64,000 nt of DNA, taken from positions 1,736,001-1,800,000 of the forward strand of contig NZ_CP114283.1 in NCBI RefSeq assembly GCF_027107535.1. The letters run 5' to 3'. Of this stretch, positions 16,156-25,134 are shown piece by piece; the stretch's first letter is position 1, and every line of letters starts with the position of its first letter. The position numbers were made by a program, and so were the translations under genes. The notes below the pieces were generated by a model. That model was not told the DNA's origin. It saw nothing but the letters and a program-made list of their open reading frames with translations, and searched no databases. The DNA is from Streptomyces aurantiacus. GTDB taxonomy: Bacteria; Actinomycetota; Actinomycetes; Streptomycetales; Streptomycetaceae.

Positions 16156-18438
16156 ATGAGAATCGGGACCGGGATCGGGATCACGCCGGAACAGCGGGAA
16201 CTCGCCGAGTCCGTGCGCGGCTGGATCGCGCGGACGGTGCCACCCGAGGAGGTGCGCAAACTCCTCGACGCACCCGGTGGCCAGGGCGGACGCCCCGCCT
16301 ACTGGGACGCGCTCACCGAGCAGGGCTTCGCCGGCGTACACCTCCCGGAGGCGTACGGAGGTGGGGGCGGGACGGTTCTCGACCTCGCCGTCGTCCTGGA
16401 GGAGGCCGCCCGGGCGGCGCTGCCGGGACCGTTCGTGGCGAACGCGCTCGCCTCCTCGGTGCTCGCGAGCGGGGTCGGGTCGCGGAGGACGGAGGAGGGC
16501 GAGAGCGCAGAGCCGGGCGCCGGTGCCGGTGCGCGGGAGGGGGCCGGTGCCGACGTGGCCGGGCTGCTGCGGGCGGTGGCCGCCGGGGAGCGGATCGGGG
16601 CGGTCGCCCTCGGGGCCGGGACGCTGACCGCCGTGGCCGCGGCGGACGGGTACGTACTCGACGGAACGGCTCCTCCCGTCCTGTCCGGCGGTGACGCGGA
16701 CCTGCTGATCCTGGAGGCGTCCGCGCCGGACGGCCGGACCCTGTGGGCGGCCGTGGACGCCGCACACCTCGACGTCCGCGTCCACGAGAGCGCCGACCCG
16801 ACACGGGCGACCGCCGAAGTCGTGGCCACGGCCCTGCACGTCCCCGCCGGCCGGATACTCGGCATCGACTCCGGTCTCGTCAGCAACCTCGCCGCCGTCG
16901 TGTTCGCCGCCGACGCGTGCGGCACCGCCGCCTGGGCGCTGGAGACGGCGACCGCGTACGCGAAGGTGCGCGAGCAGTTCGGGCGGCCGATAGGGCAGTT
17001 CCAGGCGATCAAGCATCTGTGCGCCGACATGCTGGTGCGCGTCGAGCAGGCCAGGGCACTCGCCTGGGACGCCGCGCGTTCGGTCCGGGAGGCGCCGCCC
17101 GTACGCGAGTTGGTGTCGTCGCTCGCCGCCGGGCTCGGGCTCGACGCGGCCTTCTCGTGCGCCAAGGACTGCGTGCAGGTGCTCGGCGGCATCGGCTTCA
17201 CCTGGGAGCACGACGCGCATCTCTACCTCCGACGGGCCCTCGTGGCACGGCAGTTGCTCGGTGGCGGGCACTTCCTGCGGGCGGCGCGGTCCGCGGAGGG
17301 CGGGGCGAGACGCGAGCTGCGTACCGAGCTTCCTCCGGACGAGGCGGCGCACCACCGGGCAGCGGCCCGGCAGGTGATCGAGCGCGTACGCGGACTCGAA
17401 CCGACCGCCGTACGACGGGAACTGGCACCCACCGGATACGCGGCCCCGCACCTGCCCCGGCCGTACGGCCTCGGCGCCGGACCCGTCCAGCAGCTCTGTG
17501 TCCAGGAGGAGCTGGCGTCGGCAGGCGTGCGCGTCAGCGAACTGGGGATCGCCACCTGGGTCGTACCGTCCCTCATCGCCCACGGGAGCCCCGAACAGCA
17601 GCGGCGGTACCTGCTGCCGACCCTGTGCGGGGACACGCTGTGGTGCCAGCTCTTCTCCGAACCCGGAGCAGGGTCGGACCTGGCCTCGCTGTGTACCCGC
17701 GCGGAACGGACCGCGGACGGCCGCTGGCGCGTCAACGGACAGAAGCTGTGGACGAGTTCGGCGCAGCGGGCCGACTACGGCATCCTGCTGGCCCGGACGA
17801 ACCCGGACGCGCCCAAGCACAAGGGGCTCACGTACTTCGTCGTCGACATGAGGACGACGGACGGCATGGAGATCCGGCCGCTGAAGGAGATCACCGGCGA
17901 ATCGCTGTTCAACGAGGTCCACTTCGACGACGTGCTGCTCCCCGCCGACGCCGTGGTCGGTGCGGTCGACGACGGCTGGCGGGTCGCACGCCACACCCTC
18001 GGCAACGAACGCGTCCACATGGCCGACCAGTTGACCTTCGGCACCGGTCTCGAATCGATCGTCGTCCGTTCCGCGGGCCTCGACGACTGTGTGCGGGCGC
18101 GCGTCGGCGCCCTGGTCGCGCAGGCGCACGCGCTGGGCTGCATCGGTCTGAGGACCACCATGCGGCAGGTCTCCGGCGCGGACCCGGGCGCCGGGGCCTC
18201 CGTACGCAAGCTCGTACAGACCGTGCACCAGCAGCAGGTCGCCGAGCTCGCGCTCGAACTGCTCGGCCCGGAAGGGGCGTTGCGTGAGGGAGCGGCGGAG
18301 CGGGCGGTGCACGGGTTCCTGCTCTCCCGCTGTCTGACCATCGCCGGCGGGACGACACAGGTACAGCTGAACGTGGTCGCGGAGCGCATCCTCGGCCTGC
18401 CGCGCGACCAGGGACCAGGAACTGGGGAGAGCCAATGA
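16156..18438 (+). CDS. Fused tandem acyl-CoA dehydrogenase (FadE-like)
   Basis: A 760-residue protein made of two acyl-CoA dehydrogenase units in tandem. The first covers about residues 5-385 (TPEQRELAESVRGWIARTVP; AYAKVREQFGRPIGQFQAIKHLCADM; QVLGGIGFTWEHDAHLYLRR) and the second about 390-755 (LASAGVRVSELGIATWVVPSLI; WCQLFSEPGAGSDLA; LTIAGGTTQVQLNVVAERILGLPR). The enzyme would oxidise an acyl-CoA to the enoyl-CoA using FAD. In steroid-degrading actinobacteria, paired or fused FadE units act on side-chain acyl-CoAs. The stop overlaps the thiolase-like gene (ATGA at 18435). The start was placed at the ATG directly after the operator. Confidence 0.88.
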   Translation: MRIGTGIGITPEQRELAESVRGWIARTVPPEEVRKLLDAPGGQGGRPAYWDALTEQGFAGVHLPEAYGGGGGTVLDLAVVLEEAARAALPGPFVANALASSVLASGVGSRRTEEGESAEPGAGAGAREGAGADVAGLLRAVAAGERIGAVALGAGTLTAVAAADGYVLDGTAPPVLSGGDADLLILEASAPDGRTLWAAVDAAHLDVRVHESADPTRATAEVVATALHVPAGRILGIDSGLVSNLAAVVFAADACGTAAWALETATAYAKVREQFGRPIGQFQAIKHLCADMLVRVEQARALAWDAARSVREAPPVRELVSSLAAGLGLDAAFSCAKDCVQVLGGIGFTWEHDAHLYLRRALVARQLLGGGHFLRAARSAEGGARRELRTELPPDEAAHHRAAARQVIERVRGLEPTAVRRELAPTGYAAPHLPRPYGLGAGPVQQLCVQEELASAGVRVSELGIATWVVPSLIAHGSPEQQRRYLLPTLCGDTLWCQLFSEPGAGSDLASLCTRAERTADGRWRVNGQKLWTSSAQRADYGILLARTNPDAPKHKGLTYFVVDMRTTDGMEIRPLKEITGESLFNEVHFDDVLLPADAVVGAVDDGWRVARHTLGNERVHMADQLTFGTGLESIVVRSAGLDDCVRARVGALVAQAHALGCIGLRTTMRQVSGADPGAGASVRKLVQTVHQQQVAELALELLGPEGALREGAAERAVHGFLLSRCLTIAGGTTQVQLNVVAERILGLPRDQGPGTGESQ

Positions 18439-19634
18439 AGGCGTACGTCGTCGGTGTGGGAATGACCAGGTTCGAGAAGCCGGAGACCCGGGACTGGCAG
18501 TACTGGGACATGGTCCGGGAGGCGGGCACGGGCGCCCTCACGGACGCCGGGATCTCCTACGACGCGGTGGAGCAGGTGCCCGTCGGCCACTGCTTCCAGG
18601 CCTCCACGGCCGGGCAGCGGGCCGCCTACGAACTCGGCCTGAGCGGTGTGCCCGTCTACAACGTGAACAACAACTGCGCGACGGGCGCGACCGCGTTGAT
18701 GCTCGCGCGGCAGTTCGTCGAGGGCGGTGCGAGCGACTGCGTACTGGCAGTGGGGTTCGAGAAGATGACGCGCGGCGCGCTGGGCGGCGGGGCCGGAGGG
18801 GGAGACGGGGGCGACTTCAAGGCGTCACCGGTCGCCCGGCACTACGGCGTCATGGCTGCCCGGCACGGCTTCGAGATGACGCCGCCCACCGCTCAGATCT
18901 TCGGGAACGCCGCGCGTGAGCACATGGAGAGGTACGGCACGACCGAAGCGCAGCTCGCGGCCGTGGGAGCCAAGAACCACCGGCACTCGGCGAACAACCC
19001 GTACGCGCAGTTCCAGGATGTCTACTCGGTCGACGAGATCCTCGCCGCACGCACCGTGCACTCCCCGCTGACCAAGCTCCAGTGCTCGCCGACCTCGGAC
19101 GGAGCGGCCGCCGCCGTTGTTGTGTCGGAGCGGTTCGTGGAGCGGCACGGGCTGGGGGAGCGGGCCGTGGAGATCGTCGCGCAGGCGATGACCACGGACA
19201 CCGAGGAGTCGTTCGCCTCGGGGTCGTGCATCGACGTCGTCGGGCAGCCGATGTCACGGGCCGCCGCCCGGCAGGTGTACGACAGCGCCGGGCTCGGCAT
19301 CGAGGACGTCGACGTCGTGGAACTGCACGACTGCTTCTCCGTCAACGAACTGCTGACCTACGAGGCGCTCGGCATGTGCGAGGCGGGGGAGTCCGGCAAG
19401 CTCGTGGAGTCCGGCGCCACGACGTACGGCGGCCGGTGGGTCGTGAACCCCTCGGGAGGGCTCATCTCGAAGGGCCACCCGCTGGGCGCCACGGGCATCG
19501 CGCAGGTGGCCGAGCTGGTGTGGCAGCTGCGGGGCGAGGCGCAGGCCCGGCAGGTGGAACACGCGCGCGTGGGGCTCGCGCACAACATCGGGCTCGGGGG
19601 CGCGGCGGTGGTGACACTTCTCAGGCGCGCCTGA
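18435..19634 (+). CDS. Thiolase-fold lipid-transfer protein (Ltp2/SCP2-like)
   Basis: A 399-residue thiolase-superfamily enzyme. The nucleophile region is NVNNNCATGATALMLARQF (Cys about residue 80). The C-terminal active-site motifs are VELHDCFSVNELLTYEALG and GGLISKGHPLGATGIAQVAEL. This lipid-transfer/SCP-X type includes Ltp2, the aldolase that removes propionyl-CoA from sterol side chains, as well as true thiolases. It is coupled by a four-base overlap to the acyl-CoA dehydrogenase gene, so both probably act in one beta-oxidation-like sequence. The identity of the acyl chain is not shown by the sequence. Confidence 0.88.
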   Translation: MKAYVVGVGMTRFEKPETRDWQYWDMVREAGTGALTDAGISYDAVEQVPVGHCFQASTAGQRAAYELGLSGVPVYNVNNNCATGATALMLARQFVEGGASDCVLAVGFEKMTRGALGGGAGGGDGGDFKASPVARHYGVMAARHGFEMTPPTAQIFGNAAREHMERYGTTEAQLAAVGAKNHRHSANNPYAQFQDVYSVDEILAARTVHSPLTKLQCSPTSDGAAAAVVVSERFVERHGLGERAVEIVAQAMTTDTEESFASGSCIDVVGQPMSRAAARQVYDSAGLGIEDVDVVELHDCFSVNELLTYEALGMCEAGESGKLVESGATTYGGRWVVNPSGGLISKGHPLGATGIAQVAELVWQLRGEAQARQVEHARVGLAHNIGLGGAAVVTLLRRA

Positions 19635-19804
19635 ACGGGACAGGGGTCGGGCCCGGACGGTCCGGGTTCGGCCCGGGCCCGGCTGAGCCCGGCCCGGGAC
19701 CCGCCTGCCTTCGGCCCAGGTCCGGCCCGCTTCCGGCCTAGGTCCTGCGGCGGACGAGTCATGCAGCGAAATTACGATGTACGGGGCGCAGGGCCCCTGC
19801 GAGC

Positions 19805-21241
19805 ATGACTCCCATGCCCACGCTCAGAGCCACCGCAGAGACACCCGTCTCCCGTCGCCCCACGCCACCCACCTGGGTGGTGGTCGCCCTGGCCTGCGCG
19901 GGGCAGTTCCTCGTGGTCCTCGACGTGTCCGTCGTCAACGTGGCGTTGCCGTCGATGCGGTCCGACCTGGACCTGAGCGCGCCGGGACTCCAGTGGGTCG
20001 TCAACGCGTACACGATCGCCTTCGCCGGTTTCATGCTGCTCGGCGGGCGGGCCGGCGACCTGTACGGGCGCAAGCGGATGTTCCTGGTCGGGCTGGCGCT
20101 GTTCACTCTGGCCTCGCTCGCGGGCGGTCTCGCCCAGGCGGAGTGGCAACTGCTCGCCGCGAGGGCCGTACAAGGGCTCGGGGCGGCGGTGCTCGCGCCC
20201 TCGACGCTGACGATCCTGACGTCGGCCGTGCCCGAGGGGGCGGCACGCGCGCGTGCCATCGCGACCTGGACCGCGGTCGGCGGTGGGGGTGGCGCGGCGG
20301 GCGGCCTCGTCGGCGGACTCCTGGTCGACGGGCTCAACTGGCGATGGGTCCTGCTCATCAACGTGCCGATCGGTGCCGTGGTGCTGGCCGGCGCCCTGTG
20401 GTGGCTCACCGAGAGCCGGGTCGGCGGCGGCCGGCGGCTCGACCTGCCGGGCGCCGTGCTGGTGACGTCGGGCCTCGCGACCCTCGCGTACGGGATCGTG
20501 CAGACCGAGGCCTCGGGGTGGACGTCCGCCGCGACGCTGGTCCCGCTGTCCGGCGGAGCCGTCCTGATCGGGCTGTTCCTGCTCGTCGAGGCACGGACGA
20601 AGACGCCACTGATGCCGCTGAAGCTGTTCCGGGTGCGATCCGTGTCGTCGGCGAACGTGTCGATGTTCCTGTGCGGGTCCGCGATGTTCTGCATGTGGTT
20701 CTTCATGACGCTGTACGCGCAGAACGTGCTCGGCTACACACCCCTGGACGCCGGACTCGCGCTCGTGCCCAGCTCCCTGGCCGTGATCATCGGTTCGAAG
20801 GCCGCTCCGAGGCTCATGCCGGTCGTGGGAGCACGCAACGTCGCGGTGATCGGGGCGCTGGTGGCGGCGGCCGGGTTCGGCTGGCAGTCCACGATGACCG
20901 CGGACGGCCCGTTCCTCACTGCGATCATGTTCCCCGGCATCCTCATGATGCTCGGCGCCGGACTCTCCGCGACGCCGCTCGCCGCGCTCGCCACCTCCGG
21001 CGCGGAGCCCGAGGACGCCGGACTGGTCTCGGGTCTCGTCAACACCTCGCGCACGATGGGCGGCTCGCTCGGCCTGTCGGTGATGGCCACGATCGCGGCG
21101 GCCCGTACCGATGGCGGGACCTCGCCGGAGGCCCTCACGGAGGGATACGCACTTGTGTTCCGGACGGGCGGGGGCGTCATGCTCGCCGGCGCGGTGCTGA
21201 TGCTGGTGTGGCTGCCGCGCGGGCCGGTCACGAAGGCCTGA
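19805..21241 (+). CDS. DHA2-family MFS drug transporter
   Basis: A 478-residue 14-helix transporter of the EmrB/QacA type. Signatures are LDVSVVNVALPSMRSDLDLS in helix 1 (motif D1), GGRAGDLYGRKRMFLVGLALF (motif A), and ALVPSSLAVIIGSKAAPRLM. The ATG at 19805 is followed by another at 19814, and either could start translation. The gap upstream (19635-19804) holds only GC-rich repeats of a GCCCGG type after the thiolase gene. No linked TetR or MarR regulator was found. Proton-driven export of hydrophobic compounds is family inference. Confidence 0.88.
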   Translation: MTPMPTLRATAETPVSRRPTPPTWVVVALACAGQFLVVLDVSVVNVALPSMRSDLDLSAPGLQWVVNAYTIAFAGFMLLGGRAGDLYGRKRMFLVGLALFTLASLAGGLAQAEWQLLAARAVQGLGAAVLAPSTLTILTSAVPEGAARARAIATWTAVGGGGGAAGGLVGGLLVDGLNWRWVLLINVPIGAVVLAGALWWLTESRVGGGRRLDLPGAVLVTSGLATLAYGIVQTEASGWTSAATLVPLSGGAVLIGLFLLVEARTKTPLMPLKLFRVRSVSSANVSMFLCGSAMFCMWFFMTLYAQNVLGYTPLDAGLALVPSSLAVIIGSKAAPRLMPVVGARNVAVIGALVAAAGFGWQSTMTADGPFLTAIMFPGILMMLGAGLSATPLAALATSGAEPEDAGLVSGLVNTSRTMGGSLGLSVMATIAAARTDGGTSPEALTEGYALVFRTGGGVMLAGAVLMLVWLPRGPVTKA

Positions 21242-21367
21242 GGGGTGACGCGTGCCCGGGGTGCTCCGGCCTGGTGCGATGCCGCGCGCGACCTCGAAAA
21301 CCGATCGTCTGCGGGAGGCAACGAAATACGGGACCTATGGACTCTATTGGACATCTAGGAGGTGTTC

Positions 21368-21841
21368 ATGGGGGATCGGAAACAGGCTCAGGACGAGGAG
21401 TTCCAGAGCTTCGTCATCGGCCGCTGGCCACGGCTGATGCGTACGGCATTTCTCCTCACGGGGGAGCAGCACGCGGCGGAGGACCTGGTCCAGTCGTCAT
21501 TGGAGCGGGCGTACGTGGCCTGGCGCAAGGTCAGCACGGCGGACGACCCCGACGCGTACGTGTGGCGTCTGATGATCAACGCTCACGCGCGCAGGCACCG
21601 CAGGCGCCTCAAGGAGTTCCTGGCCCCCAGGACCGACACGGACCTCACACCCGAGCGGCCCGACACGGGAGACCGGATCGCCCAGGTCCTGCGCTACTGG
21701 GAGGACCTGAGCGAGACACAGACGGCACAGGCGATGGGCTGCTCGGTGGGCGCGGTGAAGAGCAACGCGGCGAAGGGGATCGCCAAGCTCCGCGCCATAC
21801 CGGACCTGGCCGACACGGTGACGCACGGAGGGCGGAAGTGA
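21368..21841 (+). CDS. SigE-family ECF RNA polymerase sigma factor
   Basis: A 157-residue sigma factor starting at an ATG with a near-perfect AGGAGG five bases upstream. Region 2 is FVIGRWPRLMRTAFLLTGEQHAAEDLVQSSLERAYVAW and region 4 is VLRYWEDLSETQTAQAMGCSVGAVKSNAAKGIAKLR. The gene ends with TGATG, whose ATG starts the next gene, which encodes a membrane protein of the type that usually acts as the cognate anti-sigma factor. The signal and target genes are unknown. Confidence 0.9.
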   Translation: MGDRKQAQDEEFQSFVIGRWPRLMRTAFLLTGEQHAAEDLVQSSLERAYVAWRKVSTADDPDAYVWRLMINAHARRHRRRLKEFLAPRTDTDLTPERPDTGDRIAQVLRYWEDLSETQTAQAMGCSVGAVKSNAAKGIAKLRAIPDLADTVTHGGRK

Positions 21842-22683
21842 TGAGCGCGGACCGGGAGACGAACCACGACATGACGCACAGCTCGCACAGGGACATCGCC
21901 CTCCTGCTGGCGGACGCCGCGGACGAGGTCGAGATCGGCATAGCCCCCTACCAGGCGGTCGTTCGGGGCGGCCGGCGCCGCAAGGCGCGCCGGTGGGCGC
22001 TGGCCGCGGCGGCGGCACTGGTCATCGCGGGCTCGACGGGGTCCCTGGCGCTGGCCGGAGCGCTGGACGGTGACGGGAGACGGGTCGCCCCGGCAGCCAC
22101 GAAGCCCGTGAAGAGTGATCAGCCGGACGAGTACGCGGCCCGGCGGACCACACTGGCGATCGGGACCGACCGGGGCAAGGAGTGGCAGGTCGAGATCGAC
22201 GTGTGGTCGGCACCGAAGGACAAGGCGGAGGCACAGCTGCGGTTCGACTCGATGAACGAGTACGGCGTCCGGCCGAGCGAAGTGCGGAAGGCCGAGGACA
22301 TCGTGGGCAAGGGCTGGGTGTTCGTGCGGTTGACCGTGGGGTTCGGTGCTCCCTCGGTGGTGGTGCAGGGGTCGGTGGAGAAGGGCGACTCACTGTCGGG
22401 CAAGGACATCCAGGCGTACGGGATGCCGCTGGAGACGAACGACGCCGACAAGGCCGACGCAGCTCAGCGGCTGGTGATCGGCAAGGTCGCTCCCACCGCG
22501 CGGCGCGTCACCTGCACCTGGGACGACGGCACGACGACCGATGCCCGCCGGGTTTCGAGTGACACCGGCGTCAGAGGCGGTGACGCGCTCGCGATCCGCC
22601 CGGTAGCCGGTTCCCAGCCCACCTGGTTCGTGTGCCTGGCACCTGAGGGCGTGTCCTACGAGTCGGCGGAGGTGACGGAGTAG
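21841..22683 (+). CDS. Putative membrane anti-sigma/effector protein
   Basis: A 280-residue protein sharing one base with the sigma factor stop (TGATG). An N-terminal cytosolic part of about 50 residues (SHRDIALLLADAADEVEIG) is followed by one membrane helix near residues 55-78 (WALAAAAALVIAGSTGSLALAGAL) and an extracytoplasmic domain ending in FVCLAPEGVSYESAEVTE. The position and topology are those expected of the partner of a SigE-type sigma factor. No zinc-binding HxxxCxxC motif is visible in the cytosolic part. The partner role is inference. Confidence 0.75.
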   Translation: MSADRETNHDMTHSSHRDIALLLADAADEVEIGIAPYQAVVRGGRRRKARRWALAAAAALVIAGSTGSLALAGALDGDGRRVAPAATKPVKSDQPDEYAARRTTLAIGTDRGKEWQVEIDVWSAPKDKAEAQLRFDSMNEYGVRPSEVRKAEDIVGKGWVFVRLTVGFGAPSVVVQGSVEKGDSLSGKDIQAYGMPLETNDADKADAAQRLVIGKVAPTARRVTCTWDDGTTTDARRVSSDTGVRGGDALAIRPVAGSQPTWFVCLAPEGVSYESAEVTE

Positions 22684-22818
22684 AACCGCGCTGGGGGCCG
22701 ACGGGGACACCCGAGGGGGTAAGGCGGCGAAGAGGTGGCGCGCTGACCAGGGAATGAGGCGGCGTGGCGGCCGGGGCCGGCCCGGGGGAGCGCGGCTCTA
22801 CACCCTCGGCCCTCAGCC

Positions 22819-23451
22819 TTAGAGCCACCCTTGCTGCCGGGCCTCCCGCATGGCCTCCATGCGATTGCGGGTGCTCGTCTTGCCGATCGCGGAGGAGAGG
22901 TAGTTGCGGACGGTCGACTCGGAGAGGTGCAGGGTGGACGCGATGTCGGAGACGGTCGCGCCGTCGGCCGAGGCCTTCAGCACGTCGCACTCGCGGGCGG
23001 TGAGCGGATTGGGCCCGGCGCTCAGTGCGGCGGCGGCGAGCGCCGGATCGATGACGGTCTCCCCGGTCAGCACGCGGCGGATCGCCCGGGCCAGCTCCTC
23101 CACGGGCCCGTCCTTGACCAGGAATCCCGCGGCGCCCGCCTCCATGGCCCGCCGCAGATACCCGGGCCGGCCGAAGGTGGTGAGGATCAGCACCCGGCAG
23201 TCGGGCGTCTCGTCCCGCAACAGCGCGGCGGCGTCCAGCCCGCTGATACCGGGCAGTTCGATGTCCAGCAGCGCGACATCGGGCCGCGACTGCAGGGCCG
23301 CCCCCACGATCGCGTCCCCCGTCCCGACCTGCGCGACCACCTCGATGTCCGCCTCCAGCCCTAGCAGAAGGGCAAGAGCGCCACGCATCATCCCCTGGTC
23401 CTCGGCGAGGAGAACACGAATGGACTTGGCGGGCCGATGGTCCCGAGGCAT
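22819..23451 (-). CDS. LuxR-family response regulator (DesR-like)
   Basis: A 210-residue two-domain regulator. The receiver domain (about 8-125) has the acidic pair in LLAEDQGMM, the phospho-acceptor Asp in VALLDIELPGISG, and Lys in GFLVKDGPVEELA. The C-terminal GerE helix-turn-helix is NPLTARECDVLKASADGATVSDIASTLHLSESTVRNYLSSAIGKT. The ATG at 23451 is used; GTG 23460 is an alternative. It lies downstream of a DesK-like kinase and an ABC transporter on the same strand, the usual layout for a membrane or antibiotic stress-responsive exporter module. Confidence 0.88.
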   Translation of the reverse strand: MPRDHRPAKSIRVLLAEDQGMMRGALALLLGLEADIEVVAQVGTGDAIVGAALQSRPDVALLDIELPGISGLDAAALLRDETPDCRVLILTTFGRPGYLRRAMEAGAAGFLVKDGPVEELARAIRRVLTGETVIDPALAAAALSAGPNPLTARECDVLKASADGATVSDIASTLHLSESTVRNYLSSAIGKTSTRNRMEAMREARQQGWL

Positions 23452-23555
23452 CTCGTTCACGGCCCAAGAGTAGGCGGCACCCCACCACAGGGGCCGCGAG
23501 CAAGGCCGCGCCCAGCCACGGCAACCCGTAACCGGCCAACCGGCTCCCGCACTTC

Positions 23556-23603
23556 GGGGGCGCGGGGAACTGCGCGACCAGCCACAGCGAACCCGCACCC
23601 GAC
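23556..23603. repeat. Dispersed Streptomyces intergenic repeat, copy 3
   Basis: GGGGGCGCGGGGAACTGCGCG then ACCAGCCACAGCGAACCCGCACC lies between the response regulator start and the histidine kinase stop. It is the closest of the four copies to the common consensus. Its position separates two genes that usually adjoin. Confidence 0.8.
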
Positions 23604-23621
23604 GTACCACTGCCGGCAGGC

Positions 23622-25070
23622 TCAGGCCACCCTCCCCGAGGTGACGACCTCGCCGGTCGCAGCCGCAGGCGCGGACGCGGTCGCCGCGGCGGGCGTCACC
23701 GCACCCGCCTCAGCCCCCTCCGCCGCCTCAACGGGAAGCTCTGCCGTCACCACGAAACCGCCCCGCGGTCCCACCCCCGACTCCAGGGACCCGCCCGCCG
23801 CCGCAAGCCGTTCCGTCAGCCCCTTGAGGCCGGTACCGCCGATCCCGGAGCCGGGGAAGACGGGGTTCGGGGCGACAGATGCCCCGGCGCTGTCAGCAGA
23901 ACCGGAACCGGAACCGGAACCGGAACCGGCATCGGCATCGGGACCGGCATCGGCACCGGAGCCGGAGCCCGAGCCGGACCTGGGACGAACACCAGCACCG
24001 CCCCCGTTGTCCGAGATGCACGCCCGGACCCGCTCCGGCGCCCCCTCCACCGTGATCTCGCAGCGAGTAGCGCCACTGTGGCGGACGGCGTTGGTGACGG
24101 CCTCGCGGACGACCCAGCCGAGCAGCACCTCGGTCTGGGCGGACAGCGGCGGCCCCGACTGCCGGACGACGGGCTCGATGCCGGCCGCCAGGAGCGCCGA
24201 GCGCGCCCGGTCGAGGTCCGTGGCCAGGCTGCCCTCCCGGTAACCCGTGACCGCCTCGCGTATCTCCGTCAGGGCCTGCCTGCCGACCGACTCGATGTCG
24301 GAGACCTGCAGGAGTGCCGCGTCCAGGTCCCGGTGGGCGAGGCGCCGGGCGGCCTCCGACTTCACGACGATGACGGAGAGCGTGTGCCCGAGCAGGTCGT
24401 GCAGGTCGCGGGAGAAGCGCAGGCGTTCCTTCTCGACGGCGCGGCGGGCCAGTTCCTCGCGGGCGGAGCGCAGTTCACGTACGGCCTCGGACAGGGACAG
24501 GATCGCGGCGGTCACCATGGTGGACAGGAACGTGCCGTACGCGACGTTCACCGCGCCCCAGCCGTCCCGGAGTCCGGCCACGACGCCCGCGAGCGCGCTC
24601 AGCCCGATGCCGGTCCTGCCGAGCCACCGCCCCCGCACGATCGCGCCCGCGGCCAGGCCGAGCAGCGGGAAGAACAGGAGCCAGCTGCCGCCGTACAGAC
24701 CGCCGAGGAGGCACGTCACCACGCCCAGCGCGATCAGCGCGGCCCGGGTGGAGAGAGCCTCGCGGGCCTCCTTCGTGAAGGCGCGGAACACCACGTGGAT
24801 GTAGAGGGAGTTGAAGACGAAGAGGCCGATGCCGCCGACCCACGGGTTCGGGGTCCGGCCCTGGAAGAGGTTGGAGAAGGCGCCCATGCCCATCAGGAGC
24901 CAGGGGAGGAGCGCGAAACCGCTGGGCGGCGGGCCCAGGTGCTCCGGCAGCTTCCCGGTTCGCCGCCCGGCCTTCCGGTCGGCCGCGAACGCGTCCCGGT
25001 CGGCCTTCCGGTGCGTCCGCGACTCCTGCCACTCGGCCATCCGGCAGCTGACCCGCTGCGACCAGGGCAT
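23622..25070 (-). CDS. DesK-like sensor histidine kinase with repeat-expanded ATP lid
   Basis: A 482-residue kinase from ATG 25070 with GGAGG upstream. Several membrane helices fill residues about 52-195. The dimerisation/phospho-acceptor segment is RFSRDLHDLLGHTLSVIVVKSEAARRL (His about 224). The HATPase part has WVVREAVTNAVRHSGA (N box), ACISDNGGG, and GIGGTGLKGLTERLA (G box). Between these last two is a Gly/Ser/Ala/Asp-rich insertion of about 50 residues encoded by near-perfect CCGGAA and CATCGG hexamer repeats (about 23880-23985). The lid is normally short, so nucleotide handling may be altered. It pairs with the response regulator at 22819. Confidence 0.88.
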   Translation of the reverse strand: MPWSQRVSCRMAEWQESRTHRKADRDAFAADRKAGRRTGKLPEHLGPPPSGFALLPWLLMGMGAFSNLFQGRTPNPWVGGIGLFVFNSLYIHVVFRAFTKEAREALSTRAALIALGVVTCLLGGLYGGSWLLFFPLLGLAAGAIVRGRWLGRTGIGLSALAGVVAGLRDGWGAVNVAYGTFLSTMVTAAILSLSEAVRELRSAREELARRAVEKERLRFSRDLHDLLGHTLSVIVVKSEAARRLAHRDLDAALLQVSDIESVGRQALTEIREAVTGYREGSLATDLDRARSALLAAGIEPVVRQSGPPLSAQTEVLLGWVVREAVTNAVRHSGATRCEITVEGAPERVRACISDNGGGAGVRPRSGSGSGSGADAGPDADAGSGSGSGSGSADSAGASVAPNPVFPGSGIGGTGLKGLTERLAAAGGSLESGVGPRGGFVVTAELPVEAAEGAEAGAVTPAAATASAPAAATGEVVTSGRVA

Positions 25071-25134
25071 GTCCCCACCTCCGTTCGGACGGTCCACGGA
25101 TCGGTTCATCGGTTCACACGGTTGACGGATCGGT

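Noticed and set aside
16141..18435. A 764-residue minus-strand frame opposite the acyl-CoA dehydrogenase gene.
   Set aside because: It is the antisense shadow of a gene with clear ACAD motifs; its sequence is Arg/His/Gly-rich with no domain.
19660..19745. Repeated GCCCGG blocks after the thiolase gene as a terminator.
   Set aside because: Arms can be only partly paired in several competing ways; no single convincing stem was found.
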